From assembly GCA_029010575.1 (NCBI GenBank), contig JAQXKS010000077.1:1-38612 (forward strand): a stretch of 38,612 nt of DNA. The letters are read 5' to 3'. Positions 24,326 through 33,529 of this stretch are shown here, one piece after another. Origin of the DNA: Bacteroidales bacterium (lineage in GTDB: Bacteria; Bacteroidota; Bacteroidia; Bacteroidales; UBA932). Position numbers and translations under genes: made by a program. The notes under the pieces were generated by a model. The model saw only the letters and a list, made by a program, of their open reading frames with translations. It made no database searches and was not told the DNA's origin. Within the stretch, counting starts at the first letter, position 1; each line of letters starts with the position of its first letter.

Positions 24326-24367
24326 TTTTTCAGAAATCGTAAAAGGAATTTTTACATTTCTGAAAAA
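24326..24367. repeat. long AT-rich palindrome upstream of the AraC pair
   Basis: Two arms (24326-24344 and 24350-24367) pair over 18 bases with a single bulged base and a five-base centre. It occupies much of the 112-base gap between the yitT stop and the regulator start, roughly 40-80 bases upstream of the expected transcription start. Both strands end the stem in A rather than T, so it does not look like a Rho-independent terminator. An operator or protein-binding site is more likely. Confidence 0.75.
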
Positions 24368-24386
24368 AGATATTTTTTCTAAATGA

Positions 24387-25307
24387 CTATTTTTTCTGTT
24401 TATTGTCTTTTATCTTATCGAATCCTTGTCCGTAAACGCCCATGACTGAACCGATTGAGATAAAGGCATCCCTGTCGACCTGTCTGATCAGAGAGAGAAG
24501 CATCGCTGACTCGGTTTTGCGGATAACCACGAGCAGAACCTTTTCGTGCGCCTTCGTATACCATCCCTGTCCATCGAGAACAGTTACACCCCTATGAAGC
24601 TCGTTAGAGATCAAGTCAGCAATTTCAGTACTCTTTTTGGAGAAGATGAATGCCTGCATTGACTGCTTGCTGCCAGCCATGTAGAGGTCGACTACATAGC
24701 CTACGACGAATACAAGAATATAACCGTACATTATATCAGCTATCCTCAGTCCGAAGCTCTTGTCTGAAGGAAGGAATACAGAAGAACCGACAATAAAGAT
24801 ATCCAGGAACATGATCACCTTACCTGGAGAGATACTGCGGTATTTATTTACCATAAGAGCGATGATATCTGTACCTCCTGTACTTCCACCCTTGCTGAAG
24901 GTAAGTCCGATACCAAGGCCGGAGAGGGCACCGCCAAGCAGAGTACACAGGAATTTTCCGTTGTCTATGGCAATGTCCTGAATGAAATCTTGCGGGAGAA
25001 CCTTTGGAAGGATATCGAAGAAGAGAGATGCCACGATAATGGCATATACCGTCTTCGCGCCAAAACCTTTACCCAGAACCTTGAGGGCTATGAGAAGGAG
25101 GACTATGTTGATGACGAAGAAGGTCCAACTGACAGGTATGGCACCATTAGTAGCATACTGGATAACTGCACCGATACCGGAAACACCTCCACCGACCATC
25201 TTATTGGGAATGACGAATATAACCCATCCGCCCGTGTAACACAACAGACCTAAAGTAATTATAACATAGTCGATAACTACCTTAAAAATAGATTTAAAGT
25301 TACTCAT
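24387..25307 (-). CDS. YitT family membrane protein (DUF161/DUF2179)
   Basis: An inner-membrane protein of 306 residues with five or six helices in the first 210, followed by a cytoplasmic DUF2179 domain (GVTVLDGQGWYTKAHEKVLL, then IRQVDRDAFISIGSV). Typical YitT blocks are FVIPNKMVGGGVSGIGAVIQY and LTFSKGGSTGGTDIIALMVNKY. Function is not established; transport has been suggested for the family. It starts 13 bases after leuS and is the last gene of the SPOR-gcvT-leuS operon. The downstream gap contains a palindrome and a new promoter, separating it from the AraC pair. Confidence 0.92.
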   Translation of the reverse strand: MSNFKSIFKVVIDYVIITLGLLCYTGGWVIFVIPNKMVGGGVSGIGAVIQYATNGAIPVSWTFFVINIVLLLIALKVLGKGFGAKTVYAIIVASLFFDILPKVLPQDFIQDIAIDNGKFLCTLLGGALSGLGIGLTFSKGGSTGGTDIIALMVNKYRSISPGKVIMFLDIFIVGSSVFLPSDKSFGLRIADIMYGYILVFVVGYVVDLYMAGSKQSMQAFIFSKKSTEIADLISNELHRGVTVLDGQGWYTKAHEKVLLVVIRKTESAMLLSLIRQVDRDAFISIGSVMGVYGQGFDKIKDNKQKK

Positions 25308-25320
25308 TTGGTATAATTTA

Positions 25321-28089
25321 TTAAATTACGACATTGATAATCTTTGAAGGAACCACTATGATTTTCTTGATTGTAGCAGAACCTACATACCTTGCCGTAT
25401 TGGGATCTGCCTTGACAGCCTCTTCTACCTCTTTGACTGAGAGGGATTTGGGAAGGGTTATCTTAAACCTCATCTTTCCGTTAAATGAGACAGGATAATC
25501 AAAAGAATCCTCTACTGTATACTTTTCTACATACTCAGGGAATCTTGCATTCATAACAGAACTGTCGTGTCCCATAGCCTCCCATAGTTCTTCGGCAATA
25601 TGCGGAGCGAAAGGGGAGAGCATAATGACCAGCGGCTCAAGAATCTGTGCGCTGGAGGTCCTCAGATCTGAGAGTTCGTTTATGGCAATCATGAACGCAC
25701 TTACAGATGTATTGAACGAGAAGTTCTCTATATCCGATGACACCTTTCTGATGAGTGTGTGGAGAACCTTAAGTTCTGCCTTTGAGGGTTCGCTGTCACT
25801 CACAAGCAATTCATCTCCCTTGTAGAAGAGACGCCAGAACTTCTTAAGGAATCTGTGAACACCGTCTATTCCCTTGGTATCCCATGGCTTAGACTGTTCC
25901 AGAGGTCCCAAAAACATTTCATACAGCCTAAGGGTATCTGCACCGTATGATTCACATACATAATCGGGATTTACCACATTGAACATGGATTTGCTCATCT
26001 TTTCAATGGCCCATCCACAGATGTATTCTCCATCTTCAAGAATAAATTCAGCGTTCTGGTACTCCGGCAGCCAATTTCTGAATGCCTCTATATCAAGCCT
26101 GTCATTATGGACAATATTTACATCCACGTGTATCTCAGTAGTCTTGTACTGATCCTTGAGGTTATAAGAGACAAATGTATTGGTATTTACGATTCTGTAG
26201 ACAAAGTTGGATCTACCCTGAATCATACCCTGATTGACGAGTCTTTTGAACGGTTCATTTTCACATACATATCCCAAATCAAATAAGAACTTGTTCCAGA
26301 AACGGGAGTAGATAAGATGACCTGTGGCGTGTTCAGTACCTCCTATATAGAGGTCGACACTCCTCCAGTATCTGTTTTTTTCAGAAGATACCAGCGCCTT
26401 GGTATTGTGAGGATCCATGTATCTGAGATAGTAGGCACTGCTACCTGCAAATCCGGGCATTGTGCTCGTCTCGATGGGATAACCTTCATAGTTCCATGAA
26501 GTAGCACGTGCCAATGGAGGTTCTCCACTTTCTGTAGGCTTGAACTGGTCAATTTCAGGAAGTTCCAGAGGCAGGGCACTCTCTGGCATCGCAGTAGCGA
26601 CGCCATCCTTATAGTATATAGGGAAGGGTTCTCCCCAGTATCTCTGTCTTGAGAAGATGGCATCACGGAGACGATAATTGACCTTTCTCCTGCCTATTCC
26701 CAGTTCCTCAACTTTTGCAATTGCAGCGGGAATGGCATCCTTGACCTGCATGCCTGTAAGGAAGCCGGAATTACACATGACACCCTCCTTGGCATCAAAG
26801 GACTCATGAGAGACATCGCAACCCTCAATGAGGGGAATAATAGGGAGGTTGAAATGTTTGGCGAAGGCATAGTCGCGACTGTCGTGTGCAGGAACTGCCA
26901 TAATCGCCCCTGTTCCGTAACCTGACAGAACATACTCTGATATCCACACGGGGATTTTCTCACAAGTAAAAGGATTTATAGCGTAGGAACCTGTAAATAC
27001 ACCGGTGACATTATGAGTCTGGGCCATTCTCTCCCTTTCAGTCTTCTTCTTCGACATGGTAAGATACTCCTTGACAGCATCAGCACACTCTTCGCTGGTG
27101 AGCTTTTCTACCAACTCACTCTCGGGAGCCAACACCATGAAGGTAACACCGAAGACTGTATCTGCTCTGGTAGTAAATATCTTGACATCATACTCCTTCT
27201 CTCCATTCAGTACCTTGAATATCATCTCGGCACCTTCTGAACGACCTATCCAATTCTTTTGCATATCCTTGAGTGAATCACTCCATTCAAGGTTGTCAAG
27301 ATCTTTAAGAAGTCGCTGTGCATAGGCAGACACACGGAGCTGCCACTGTTTCATCTTCTTCTGTTCTACAGGAAAACCTCCTCTGACCGAGAGTCCCTCT
27401 TTGACTTCATCATTTGCCAGCACAGTTCCCAAGGCCGGGCACCAGTTAACAGAAGTATCACCAAGGTAAGCAATTCTATACTGCATAAGGATGTTGCTCT
27501 TCTGCTCGTCACTCAAACCTTTCCAGTAATCTGCATCAAACTCTATGACACTGCCGCAGGCTGCTTGAAGACCGATATTGCCGGCAGTGGCAAAAATCTC
27601 CTCAAGTTCGCTTATCGGACGGGCCTTCTCAAGGGCCGAATCGTACCAATGCGAGAACATCTGGAGAAAAGCCCACTGAGTCCATTTATAATAATGAGGG
27701 TCGCATGTACGCACCTGACGCGACCAGTCGTAACTGAAACCTATCTTGTCGAGCTGTTTTCTATATCTTGCTATATTATCTTCTGTTGTCTTTGCAGGGT
27801 GCTGTCCTGTCTGGATTGCATACTGTTCGGCAGGAAGTCCGAAAGCATCGAATCCCATCGGATGGAGCACATTAAAACCGCACAGCCTCTTGTATCTGCT
27901 ATAGATGTCGCTGGCGATATATCCTAATGGATGACCTACATGAAGTCCCGCCCCAGAGGGGTAAGGGAACATGTCCAGAACATAGAATTTAGGACGGTGG
28001 GGATCTTCCTCTACCTTAAATGTTTTGTTCTGGGCCCAATAATTCTGCCACTTCTTTTCAATCTCTGAAAAAATGTAATCTTTTGCCAT
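25321..28089 (-). CDS. leuS: leucyl-tRNA synthetase
   Basis: Charges tRNA-Leu with leucine; a class Ia synthetase with a post-transfer editing domain. The 922-residue length fits the Bacteroidetes form. The HIGH-type motif is HVGHPLGY at residues 50-57 (after FPYPSGAGL), and KMSKS lies near residue 697 ([15 protein letters not shown]). The inserted CP1 editing domain is recognised by the TTRADT-VFG and [15 protein letters not shown] motifs (the latter with the conserved editing Asp). An anticodon-binding domain (residues ~780-880) and a small C-terminal domain follow. It lies 23 bases after the M28/TonB gene and 13 before yitT, in the same direction, so it is probably transcribed with them. 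Confidence 0.98.
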   Translation of the reverse strand: MAKDYIFSEIEKKWQNYWAQNKTFKVEEDPHRPKFYVLDMFPYPSGAGLHVGHPLGYIASDIYSRYKRLCGFNVLHPMGFDAFGLPAEQYAIQTGQHPAKTTEDNIARYRKQLDKIGFSYDWSRQVRTCDPHYYKWTQWAFLQMFSHWYDSALEKARPISELEEIFATAGNIGLQAACGSVIEFDADYWKGLSDEQKSNILMQYRIAYLGDTSVNWCPALGTVLANDEVKEGLSVRGGFPVEQKKMKQWQLRVSAYAQRLLKDLDNLEWSDSLKDMQKNWIGRSEGAEMIFKVLNGEKEYDVKIFTTRADTVFGVTFMVLAPESELVEKLTSEECADAVKEYLTMSKKKTERERMAQTHNVTGVFTGSYAINPFTCEKIPVWISEYVLSGYGTGAIMAVPAHDSRDYAFAKHFNLPIIPLIEGCDVSHESFDAKEGVMCNSGFLTGMQVKDAIPAAIAKVEELGIGRRKVNYRLRDAIFSRQRYWGEPFPIYYKDGVATAMPESALPLELPEIDQFKPTESGEPPLARATSWNYEGYPIETSTMPGFAGSSAYYLRYMDPHNTKALVSSEKNRYWRSVDLYIGGTEHATGHLIYSRFWNKFLFDLGYVCENEPFKRLVNQGMIQGRSNFVYRIVNTNTFVSYNLKDQYKTTEIHVDVNIVHNDRLDIEAFRNWLPEYQNAEFILEDGEYICGWAIEKMSKSMFNVVNPDYVCESYGADTLRLYEMFLGPLEQSKPWDTKGIDGVHRFLKKFWRLFYKGDELLVSDSEPSKAELKVLHTLIRKVSSDIENFSFNTSVSAFMIAINELSDLRTSSAQILEPLVIMLSPFAPHIAEELWEAMGHDSSVMNARFPEYVEKYTVEDSFDYPVSFNGKMRFKITLPKSLSVKEVEEAVKADPNTARYVGSATIKKIIVVPSKIINVVI

Positions 28090-28112
28090 TCTATATATAG
28101 ATAATTATCCTG

Positions 28113-29420
28113 TTACTTCTTTTTAAGTCTGAACTCGATAGGGAGGGTATACCTAACCCTTACCTTCTTTCCGGCAATAACCCCGGCTTTCCATTTAGGA
28201 GATGCACTCACCACCCGTACAGCCTCGTTTTCGAGATCATCCGCAGGAGCAGAGAGTACGCGAACATTAGAAAGGGTTCCGTCCTTTTCTATAATAAACT
28301 CAATCTTTACGGTACCCTGTATTCCCTGACTCAGAGAATAGTCCGGATACCTTAGATATTTGTAGACCCAGTCCGTCAGGAAACGGGACTCATCTCCTTT
28401 GAAGAATGTTGGAGGAGTATCCACATCAAAAGGTGAGTAGATCCTGTCGGCAGGTTCATTGTTTTCCTTATCATTATCATCTTTATCCCTCCTGTCAGGA
28501 CGGCCCGCCATCTCTTCCGAATTGGCAGCTTCAAGCACAAAAGAGTAGATATAGTCAGTCATATACTCCATCGACTCATAATCAAGGTTAGATGGTATAT
28601 CATTTACACTCCTTGAATACAAGTCCCTTCCCGAAGTGAAGATCACAGAGGGAATATTTTTTTCATAGAAAGCCAGATAGTCAGAACTTATATCCGACAC
28701 CCCGGTATAATAAGTAGGGTAAAATAGTCCTCCCCTATCCCTAAGCGCGGAAGCCATTGAGGATATTTGCTTAGATGGTATCGGGATATAGGAACTGAAC
28801 TTGTTGTCGGGTCCGGTAAATCCTGCTGAAAGTACATTTACCATCAATGATATATTCTCCTGATGGCCGAATGACTTGTTCAGAAAGTACCACGAACCTG
28901 CCATCCCCTCCTCCTTTGATCCGAATGCGGCGAATATAACTGATCTGCGAAACATATACGAAGTCGCCGCGACCTCCTTCGCAAGTTCCATTACAACAGC
29001 GAGTCCTGATGCATTATCATTTGCACCGCGGAAAACCTGTTCTCTCTTCTCCCCGTTTACATTGAGAAAGTTTACCCCAAGATGGTCCAGATTTGCTGCC
29101 ACCACGATGTATTGGTTTCGCAACACCGGATCACACCCCTCGACTACACCGATAATATTTCGCGATACCAAAGTGTCCCCCAGCATAATAGTAAACACAT
29201 CTCCCTGCTGATCGGTGAGCATCTCCACACCATTTTCCTTAAGGTAGTTATAAAAATAAGAGGCTGCCGAAGCCTCTCCTTCGGAGCCTGCAGCCCTTCC
29301 CTTCAGAGTGATATCAGATAGGGCCTCTACATGTCTATTCAACACTTTCCCTCCTTGTGCCGAAGCACAAAGGAGAGAAAATGTGAAAATCAATAAGGAT
29401 ATTACAAAACGATACTTCAC
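28113..29420 (-). CDS. degenerate M28-fold protein with C-terminal TonB domain
   Basis: An exported protein of 435 residues: signal peptide (about 1-21), an M28 aminopeptidase-like domain (about 25-300), an acidic linker (300-330) and a TonB_C domain (about 345-433, with GIQGTVKIEFIIEKDGTLSN and SPKWKAG). Compared with typical M28 enzymes, the first zinc His is Asn110 (AANLDHLG). The catalytic base Glu is Lys169 (GSKEEGMAGS), the next zinc Asp is Leu197 (VNVLSAG), and the last His is Arg270 (YSRSVND). Only the bridging Asp135 (GANDNASG) and Glu170 remain. It is probably not an active zinc peptidase; a binding or scaffold role is likely. The start is GTG, since no in-frame ATG lies before the upstream stop. 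It begins four bases after gcvT. Confidence 0.88.
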   Translation of the reverse strand: MKYRFVISLLIFTFSLLCASAQGGKVLNRHVEALSDITLKGRAAGSEGEASAASYFYNYLKENGVEMLTDQQGDVFTIMLGDTLVSRNIIGVVEGCDPVLRNQYIVVAANLDHLGVNFLNVNGEKREQVFRGANDNASGLAVVMELAKEVAATSYMFRRSVIFAAFGSKEEGMAGSWYFLNKSFGHQENISLMVNVLSAGFTGPDNKFSSYIPIPSKQISSMASALRDRGGLFYPTYYTGVSDISSDYLAFYEKNIPSVIFTSGRDLYSRSVNDIPSNLDYESMEYMTDYIYSFVLEAANSEEMAGRPDRRDKDDNDKENNEPADRIYSPFDVDTPPTFFKGDESRFLTDWVYKYLRYPDYSLSQGIQGTVKIEFIIEKDGTLSNVRVLSAPADDLENEAVRVVSASPKWKAGVIAGKKVRVRYTLPIEFRLKKK

Positions 29421-29424
29421 AGTC

Positions 29425-30531
29425 TTACTGAGCCTTATAGAAAGGGATCTTAACTACAGCAGCTTTGAGAAGTCTGTTTCTGACTTTGATATAGATTTCG
29501 TTTCCTACCTTATTGAAAGGAGTGTTGACATAAGCCATACCGATAGGCTTGTTCATTGAAGGAGACATAGTACCTGAGGTCACATGACCGATAACATTTC
29601 CTTCAGCATCACATACTTCATATCCGTGACGGGGAACTCCTCTGTCGATAAGTTCGAAACCTACGAGTTTACGTTTGAGACCTTCTGCCTTGAGATTGAG
29701 CATGTATTCCTTGTCAATGAAATCACCTTTTGCTTCACTGAATTTGGTAATCCAGCCCAGACCTGCTTCAAGAGGTGATGTAGTATCATCGATATCGTTG
29801 CCATAGAGACAGAATCCCATTTCGAGTCTGAGGGTGTCACGTGCACCAAGACCGATAGGTTTAATACCGAATTCTTCGCCTGCAGCAAATACGGCTTCCC
29901 AGAGTTTGTCAGCATCTTCGTTTGCAGCATAGATTTCACATCCGCCTGCTCCGGTGTAACCTGTAATCGAGAAGATTACATCAATACCGGCAAATTTCAT
30001 CTTCTTGAAGGTATAGTACTCCATTGATGTCACATCTTCGTCTGTGAGTTTCTGCATTGCAGCAATAGCCTTGGGACCCTGAACTGCAAGCTGGCAGATT
30101 TCATCTGAAGCATTGTAGAGTTCCTTGCCGGGAGTCATTCCGAATTTTGGTGCAATTGCGCAGAGATGGTTCCAGTCCTTTTCAATATTTGAAGCATTGA
30201 CAACAAGAAGATATGTTTCAGCGTCTATACAATAGAGAAGGAAGTCATCCACGATACCACCCTTTCCGTTGGGGAAACATGTATATTGCACTTTGCCAGG
30301 ATAAAGGAGAGAAGCATCGTTTGAAGATACATACTGAACGAAAGCAAGTGCATTGGGACCTTTTGCCCAAATTTCACCCATGTGGGAGACATCGAATACA
30401 CCGACACCATTTCTCACAGTGTTGTGTTCTTCATTGATACCTACATATTCTACAGGCATATTGAAACCTGCAAAAGGTACCATTTTGGCACCCAGAGCAA
30501 TGTGTCTATTAGTAAAAGCGGTTGTTTTCAT
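29425..30531 (-). CDS. gcvT: aminomethyltransferase (glycine cleavage T protein)
   Basis: Transfers the aminomethyl carbon from lipoyl H-protein to tetrahydrofolate, releasing ammonia. The 368 residues begin [20 protein letters not shown], the standard start; a TTG three codons earlier is unlikely. Family blocks include [48 protein letters not shown] and [20 protein letters not shown]. No gcvH or gcvP is in the window, so the rest of the glycine cleavage system is encoded elsewhere. It lies nine bases after the SPOR lipoprotein gene and four before the M28/TonB gene. Confidence 0.96.
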   Translation of the reverse strand: MKTTAFTNRHIALGAKMVPFAGFNMPVEYVGINEEHNTVRNGVGVFDVSHMGEIWAKGPNALAFVQYVSSNDASLLYPGKVQYTCFPNGKGGIVDDFLLYCIDAETYLLVVNASNIEKDWNHLCAIAPKFGMTPGKELYNASDEICQLAVQGPKAIAAMQKLTDEDVTSMEYYTFKKMKFAGIDVIFSITGYTGAGGCEIYAANEDADKLWEAVFAAGEEFGIKPIGLGARDTLRLEMGFCLYGNDIDDTTSPLEAGLGWITKFSEAKGDFIDKEYMLNLKAEGLKRKLVGFELIDRGVPRHGYEVCDAEGNVIGHVTSGTMSPSMNKPIGMAYVNTPFNKVGNEIYIKVRNRLLKAAVVKIPFYKAQ

Positions 30532-30540
30532 ATTGATCAA

Positions 30541-31026
30541 TTATCTGTTTATGTGAATATTCTGTTTAATGTCGTAAACCCAAATATCATCAGGGCAATA
30601 TGTATGCTCCAGAAGACGGTCTGCCTCGCCAAGAGCCTTGCGCAAATCCTGACAAGCTACCACTGACACACCCCTGAGACCGTTACTAAAATTGACGAAA
30701 TAGGGAGAATAACCATCCTTCTCCAGAGTGGAGAACATTCTGTCAGCGTTTGCATAATCTCTGTACGCACCTATTATTACATGATAACGGCCCTTGTTTT
30801 CCAAAGAATTACGCTGTTCTTCTTCCAACTTTTCTCTGGCAATACGTTCATTGACCAATTTCAAAGAATCAAGCTCCCTTTGTTTTTTTAACTTGGCAAG
30901 AGATTCCTGTCTCATCTTTTCAATCTCTTTGGAGGTAGGCTTTCCAACTATTGAGCGGAAGAAATCACATCCTGTAAAAACCAATACCGAAACCATCAGT
31001 ATGGGTATGATTCTGAAACTTTTCAT
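30541..31026 (-). CDS. SPOR-domain lipoprotein
   Basis: A lipoprotein of 161 residues that probably binds denuded peptidoglycan glycans at division sites. The signal peptide ends in a lipobox (LVFTGC), with the acylated Cys at about residue 20. A charged, probably coiled-coil stretch follows (IEKMRQESLAKLKKQRELD...). The C-terminal SPOR-like domain is about residues 85-155: YHVIIGAYRDYANADRMFST, then GVSVVACQDLRKALGEADRL. The start at 31026 is the ATG before the signal peptide; the longer frame adds 20 residues with no signal-like character and starts upstream of the promoter. It leads the operon with gcvT and leuS. Confidence 0.88.
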   Translation of the reverse strand: MKSFRIIPILMVSVLVFTGCDFFRSIVGKPTSKEIEKMRQESLAKLKKQRELDSLKLVNERIAREKLEEEQRNSLENKGRYHVIIGAYRDYANADRMFSTLEKDGYSPYFVNFSNGLRGVSVVACQDLRKALGEADRLLEHTYCPDDIWVYDIKQNIHINR

Positions 31027-31055
31027 ACTAAAACGATTTTGAAATATTAACCCAA

Positions 31056-31101
31056 CAAAAGTAGGTATTTTATGTTGTTCCCCCAAAAAAATGTATTTTT
31101 A
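31056..31101. promoter_or_regulatory. divergent promoters: SPOR operon (-) and DUF389 operon (+)
   Basis: Minus strand: TTTG at 31087-31084, 20 bases, TACTTTTG at 31063-31056, an exact match with a leader of about 25-30 bases. Plus strand: a weaker TATTTTTA box at 31094-31101, one base off, with TTG at 31075-31077. The minus-strand assignment is strong and the plus-strand one tentative. Confidence 0.7.
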
Positions 31102-31128
31102 CGCCCTAAAAAAGAAAACTGCTAAAAC

Positions 31129-32487
31129 ATGAATGCATATTTGAAAGGATTAATGAAAAGAGCGGCCGTCAAGATAAGACATGTCATCGCTCTGAGCGAA
31201 CATATAGACAAAGAAAGAGCCGAAATTTCCATCAGGAACAATATCGAATTCAGAGGCCCTAATGTCTATATCCTTGCATTTGCCATAGTGATAGCATCTG
31301 TAGGGCTGAATATCAACTCCATTCCGGTGATAATCGGTGCGATGCTTGTTTCACCGCTCATGGGACCTATCTACGGTGTGGGTTTCGGACTTGGAATCAA
31401 CGACACAGACTTCCTCAAGAAATCGCTGACCAACCTTGTAATAATGGTCTCGATAAGTATTCTGGCGTCAACACTCTACTTTCTCATATCTCCGCTTGAA
31501 CTTGAAAACCCTACAGAGCTTCTGGCCAGAACCAACCCCACGATATATGATGTACTGATAGCCCTATTCGGAGGGTTTGCCGGCATAGTGGAGGTCTGCA
31601 ACAAGGAAAAGGGTACAGTCATCTCAGGTGTGGCAATTGCGACAGCATTGATGCCTCCACTCTGTACAGTAGGATACGGACTTGCAACCCTGCAGCCGTC
31701 TTATTTCATAGGAGCCCTCTACCTCTTCTTTATCAACAGCGTATTCATAGCAATAGCTACTTTCCTGACTGTCAAATATCTCAAGTTCCCCATACATAAA
31801 TTTGCAGACCCTGTAAAACAGAAGAAGGCTACCAGATGGATTTCTCTTCTTCTGCTTGTAATCATCGCGCCAAGTATATGGACAGCAGTGGTAATGATAA
31901 AGGAAAACTCGTTCCAGCAGGATGCCAAGGGATTTATCAACCTGAACAAGAACTTGTCAAGCAGCTATATCTACGACTATAAGATTGACCATAAGACAAA
32001 ACCCTCCACCCTGGAGATCTTCATTGCAGGAGAGGCCCTCTCCGACAAGGAAAAGGAGATGCTTTACAAGTCTGCCAACACCTTTGGAATAAATCCCGAA
32101 CAGCTGATTATCAGGCAGAATGCAGCAGTGACACAAGAAGATCTGACCAACAAGACCGCATTCCAAAGTATCTTTGAAAGAAACGACTTGGAAATAAACA
32201 AGAGGGAAGAGCAGATAGCCCAACTCAAGGAAGAGCTTGATATCTACAAATCCAAGAATCTCCCCTTCCAACAGCTCACCAAAGAGATGTGCGCCCAGTA
32301 CAAAGAGATCAAGTATGTGGCCATTTCACGCGGATTCGAAATCGAACCCAAGACCATGGAACAGAAAGAGGTTATCTCAGTCACCATATCAGCGGAAAAC
32401 CATTTGAGCAGCGAAGATATGGAAAAGCTTAAGAACTGGATTGCAGTAAGGATAGACTTCGAGAACATAATCTTGACCCAGGAATAA
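31129..32487 (+). CDS. DUF389 family membrane protein
   Basis: A 452-residue inner-membrane protein of the DUF389/TIGR00341 family, function not established. About six hydrophobic helices lie between residues 45 and 255. The hallmark is NINSIPVIIGAMLVSPLMGP, with GIVEVCNKEKGTVISGVAIA and TALMPPLCTVGYGLA further on. The C-terminal 200 residues are soluble and partly coiled-coil (residues ~340-375). It is followed four bases later by a CapA-like protein and then PhoH, all in the same direction. The family is sometimes described as transport-like, but the substrate is unknown. Confidence 0.9.
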   Translation: MNAYLKGLMKRAAVKIRHVIALSEHIDKERAEISIRNNIEFRGPNVYILAFAIVIASVGLNINSIPVIIGAMLVSPLMGPIYGVGFGLGINDTDFLKKSLTNLVIMVSISILASTLYFLISPLELENPTELLARTNPTIYDVLIALFGGFAGIVEVCNKEKGTVISGVAIATALMPPLCTVGYGLATLQPSYFIGALYLFFINSVFIAIATFLTVKYLKFPIHKFADPVKQKKATRWISLLLLVIIAPSIWTAVVMIKENSFQQDAKGFINLNKNLSSSYIYDYKIDHKTKPSTLEIFIAGEALSDKEKEMLYKSANTFGINPEQLIIRQNAAVTQEDLTNKTAFQSIFERNDLEINKREEQIAQLKEELDIYKSKNLPFQQLTKEMCAQYKEIKYVAISRGFEIEPKTMEQKEVISVTISAENHLSSEDMEKLKNWIAVRIDFENIILTQE

Positions 32488-32491
32488 CAAG

Positions 32492-33529
32492 ATGGGACTT
32501 ATTTCACTGTGCTGTGCCATAGCTGTTGACACACTGACTATTCTCTTTGCAGGTGATCTGATGCAACATCAGCCACAGCTGGACAATGCCCATATAGACG
32601 GGACCCCGCTCAACGACAATTACGGGTACGACTACTCGGATTACTTCAAATACATCGCAGAAGAGGTAACCCGGGCAGATTTAGCCGTAGTCAATATGGA
32701 GTTTACAGTGGGAGTAACACCTTTTACAGGGTATCCGACCTTTTCAGCTCCCGCAGCGCTTGCAAAAGAGGCTGCCCGGGCCGGATTCGATATCTTCCTG
32801 TGCGCCAACAATCATATATGCGACAAAGGCAAAAGAGGCCTGCGAAGTACTCTTGATACATACGATACACTCGGTATTGAGCACACTGGTGCATTCAGGG
32901 ACAGCCGTGACGAAATCACACGTAACCCACTGATGGTCGAGATTAACGGTCTGAGGCTTGCATTGGTAAATGTAACATACGGAACCAATGGAATCCCTGT
33001 CCCGGAGCCATATATCGTAGGTCACCTCGACAGCAGCTACATACGCAAGACAATAGGAAGGGCCAGAGAGAAGGATGCCGATATCATAATCGCCCTGCCC
33101 CACTGGGGAGAGGAGTATGTCACCACTCCCAACAAGTTTCAAAGGAGATGGGAAGAGTATTTCTATTACTGCGGAGCAGATGCAGTAATAGGGGGCCATC
33201 CGCATATCATACAGCCACTTACACTGACAGATGGACGGATAACCCTATACTCGATGGGAAACCTTATATCCAACATGAGCCGCCAGGGGACAGCTCTGGG
33301 GCTGATGCTACGCATAAAAATCGCCACTGAGCCAATCCCTCATATTTGCGATGCAGAGCCAATCCCGGTTTGGTGTTCCAGAAAAGGAATGTTCTCAGAA
33401 AAATATACAATTCTTCCTGTAGAACGATATCTGGACAAAGAGGAACTTTTCCTCAACAAATCAGATTACAAAATGATGAAAGAGACATACATAAAATATA
33501 AAAAGCTATTTGATAAAGATGCAAATTGA
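32492..33529 (+). CDS. CapA family metallophosphatase-like protein
   Basis: A 345-residue protein of the CapA/PgsA family (PF09587), related to the capsule-synthesis protein of poly-gamma-glutamate systems and built on a calcineurin-like fold. Metal-site blocks are ILFAGDLMQH, VVNMEFTVG, FLCANNHICDKG, LPHWGEEY and GGHPHIIQP. The N-terminus is short and hydrophobic (GLISLCCAIAV), possibly a weak signal peptide. No CapB, CapC or PgsE homologue is nearby, so a poly-glutamate capsule is not supported. CapA-like proteins without such partners are common in Bacteroidetes and probably act on cell-surface phosphoesters. It overlaps phoH by 11 bases. Confidence 0.9.
   Translation: MGLISLCCAIAVDTLTILFAGDLMQHQPQLDNAHIDGTPLNDNYGYDYSDYFKYIAEEVTRADLAVVNMEFTVGVTPFTGYPTFSAPAALAKEAARAGFDIFLCANNHICDKGKRGLRSTLDTYDTLGIEHTGAFRDSRDEITRNPLMVEINGLRLALVNVTYGTNGIPVPEPYIVGHLDSSYIRKTIGRAREKDADIIIALPHWGEEYVTTPNKFQRRWEEYFYYCGADAVIGGHPHIIQPLTLTDGRITLYSMGNLISNMSRQGTALGLMLRIKIATEPIPHICDAEPIPVWCSRKGMFSEKYTILPVERYLDKEELFLNKSDYKMMKETYIKYKKLFDKDAN

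Noticed and set aside
32492-33529. Poly-gamma-glutamate capsule locus
   Set aside because: Only a CapA-like protein is present; CapB/CapC synthetase partners are missing.
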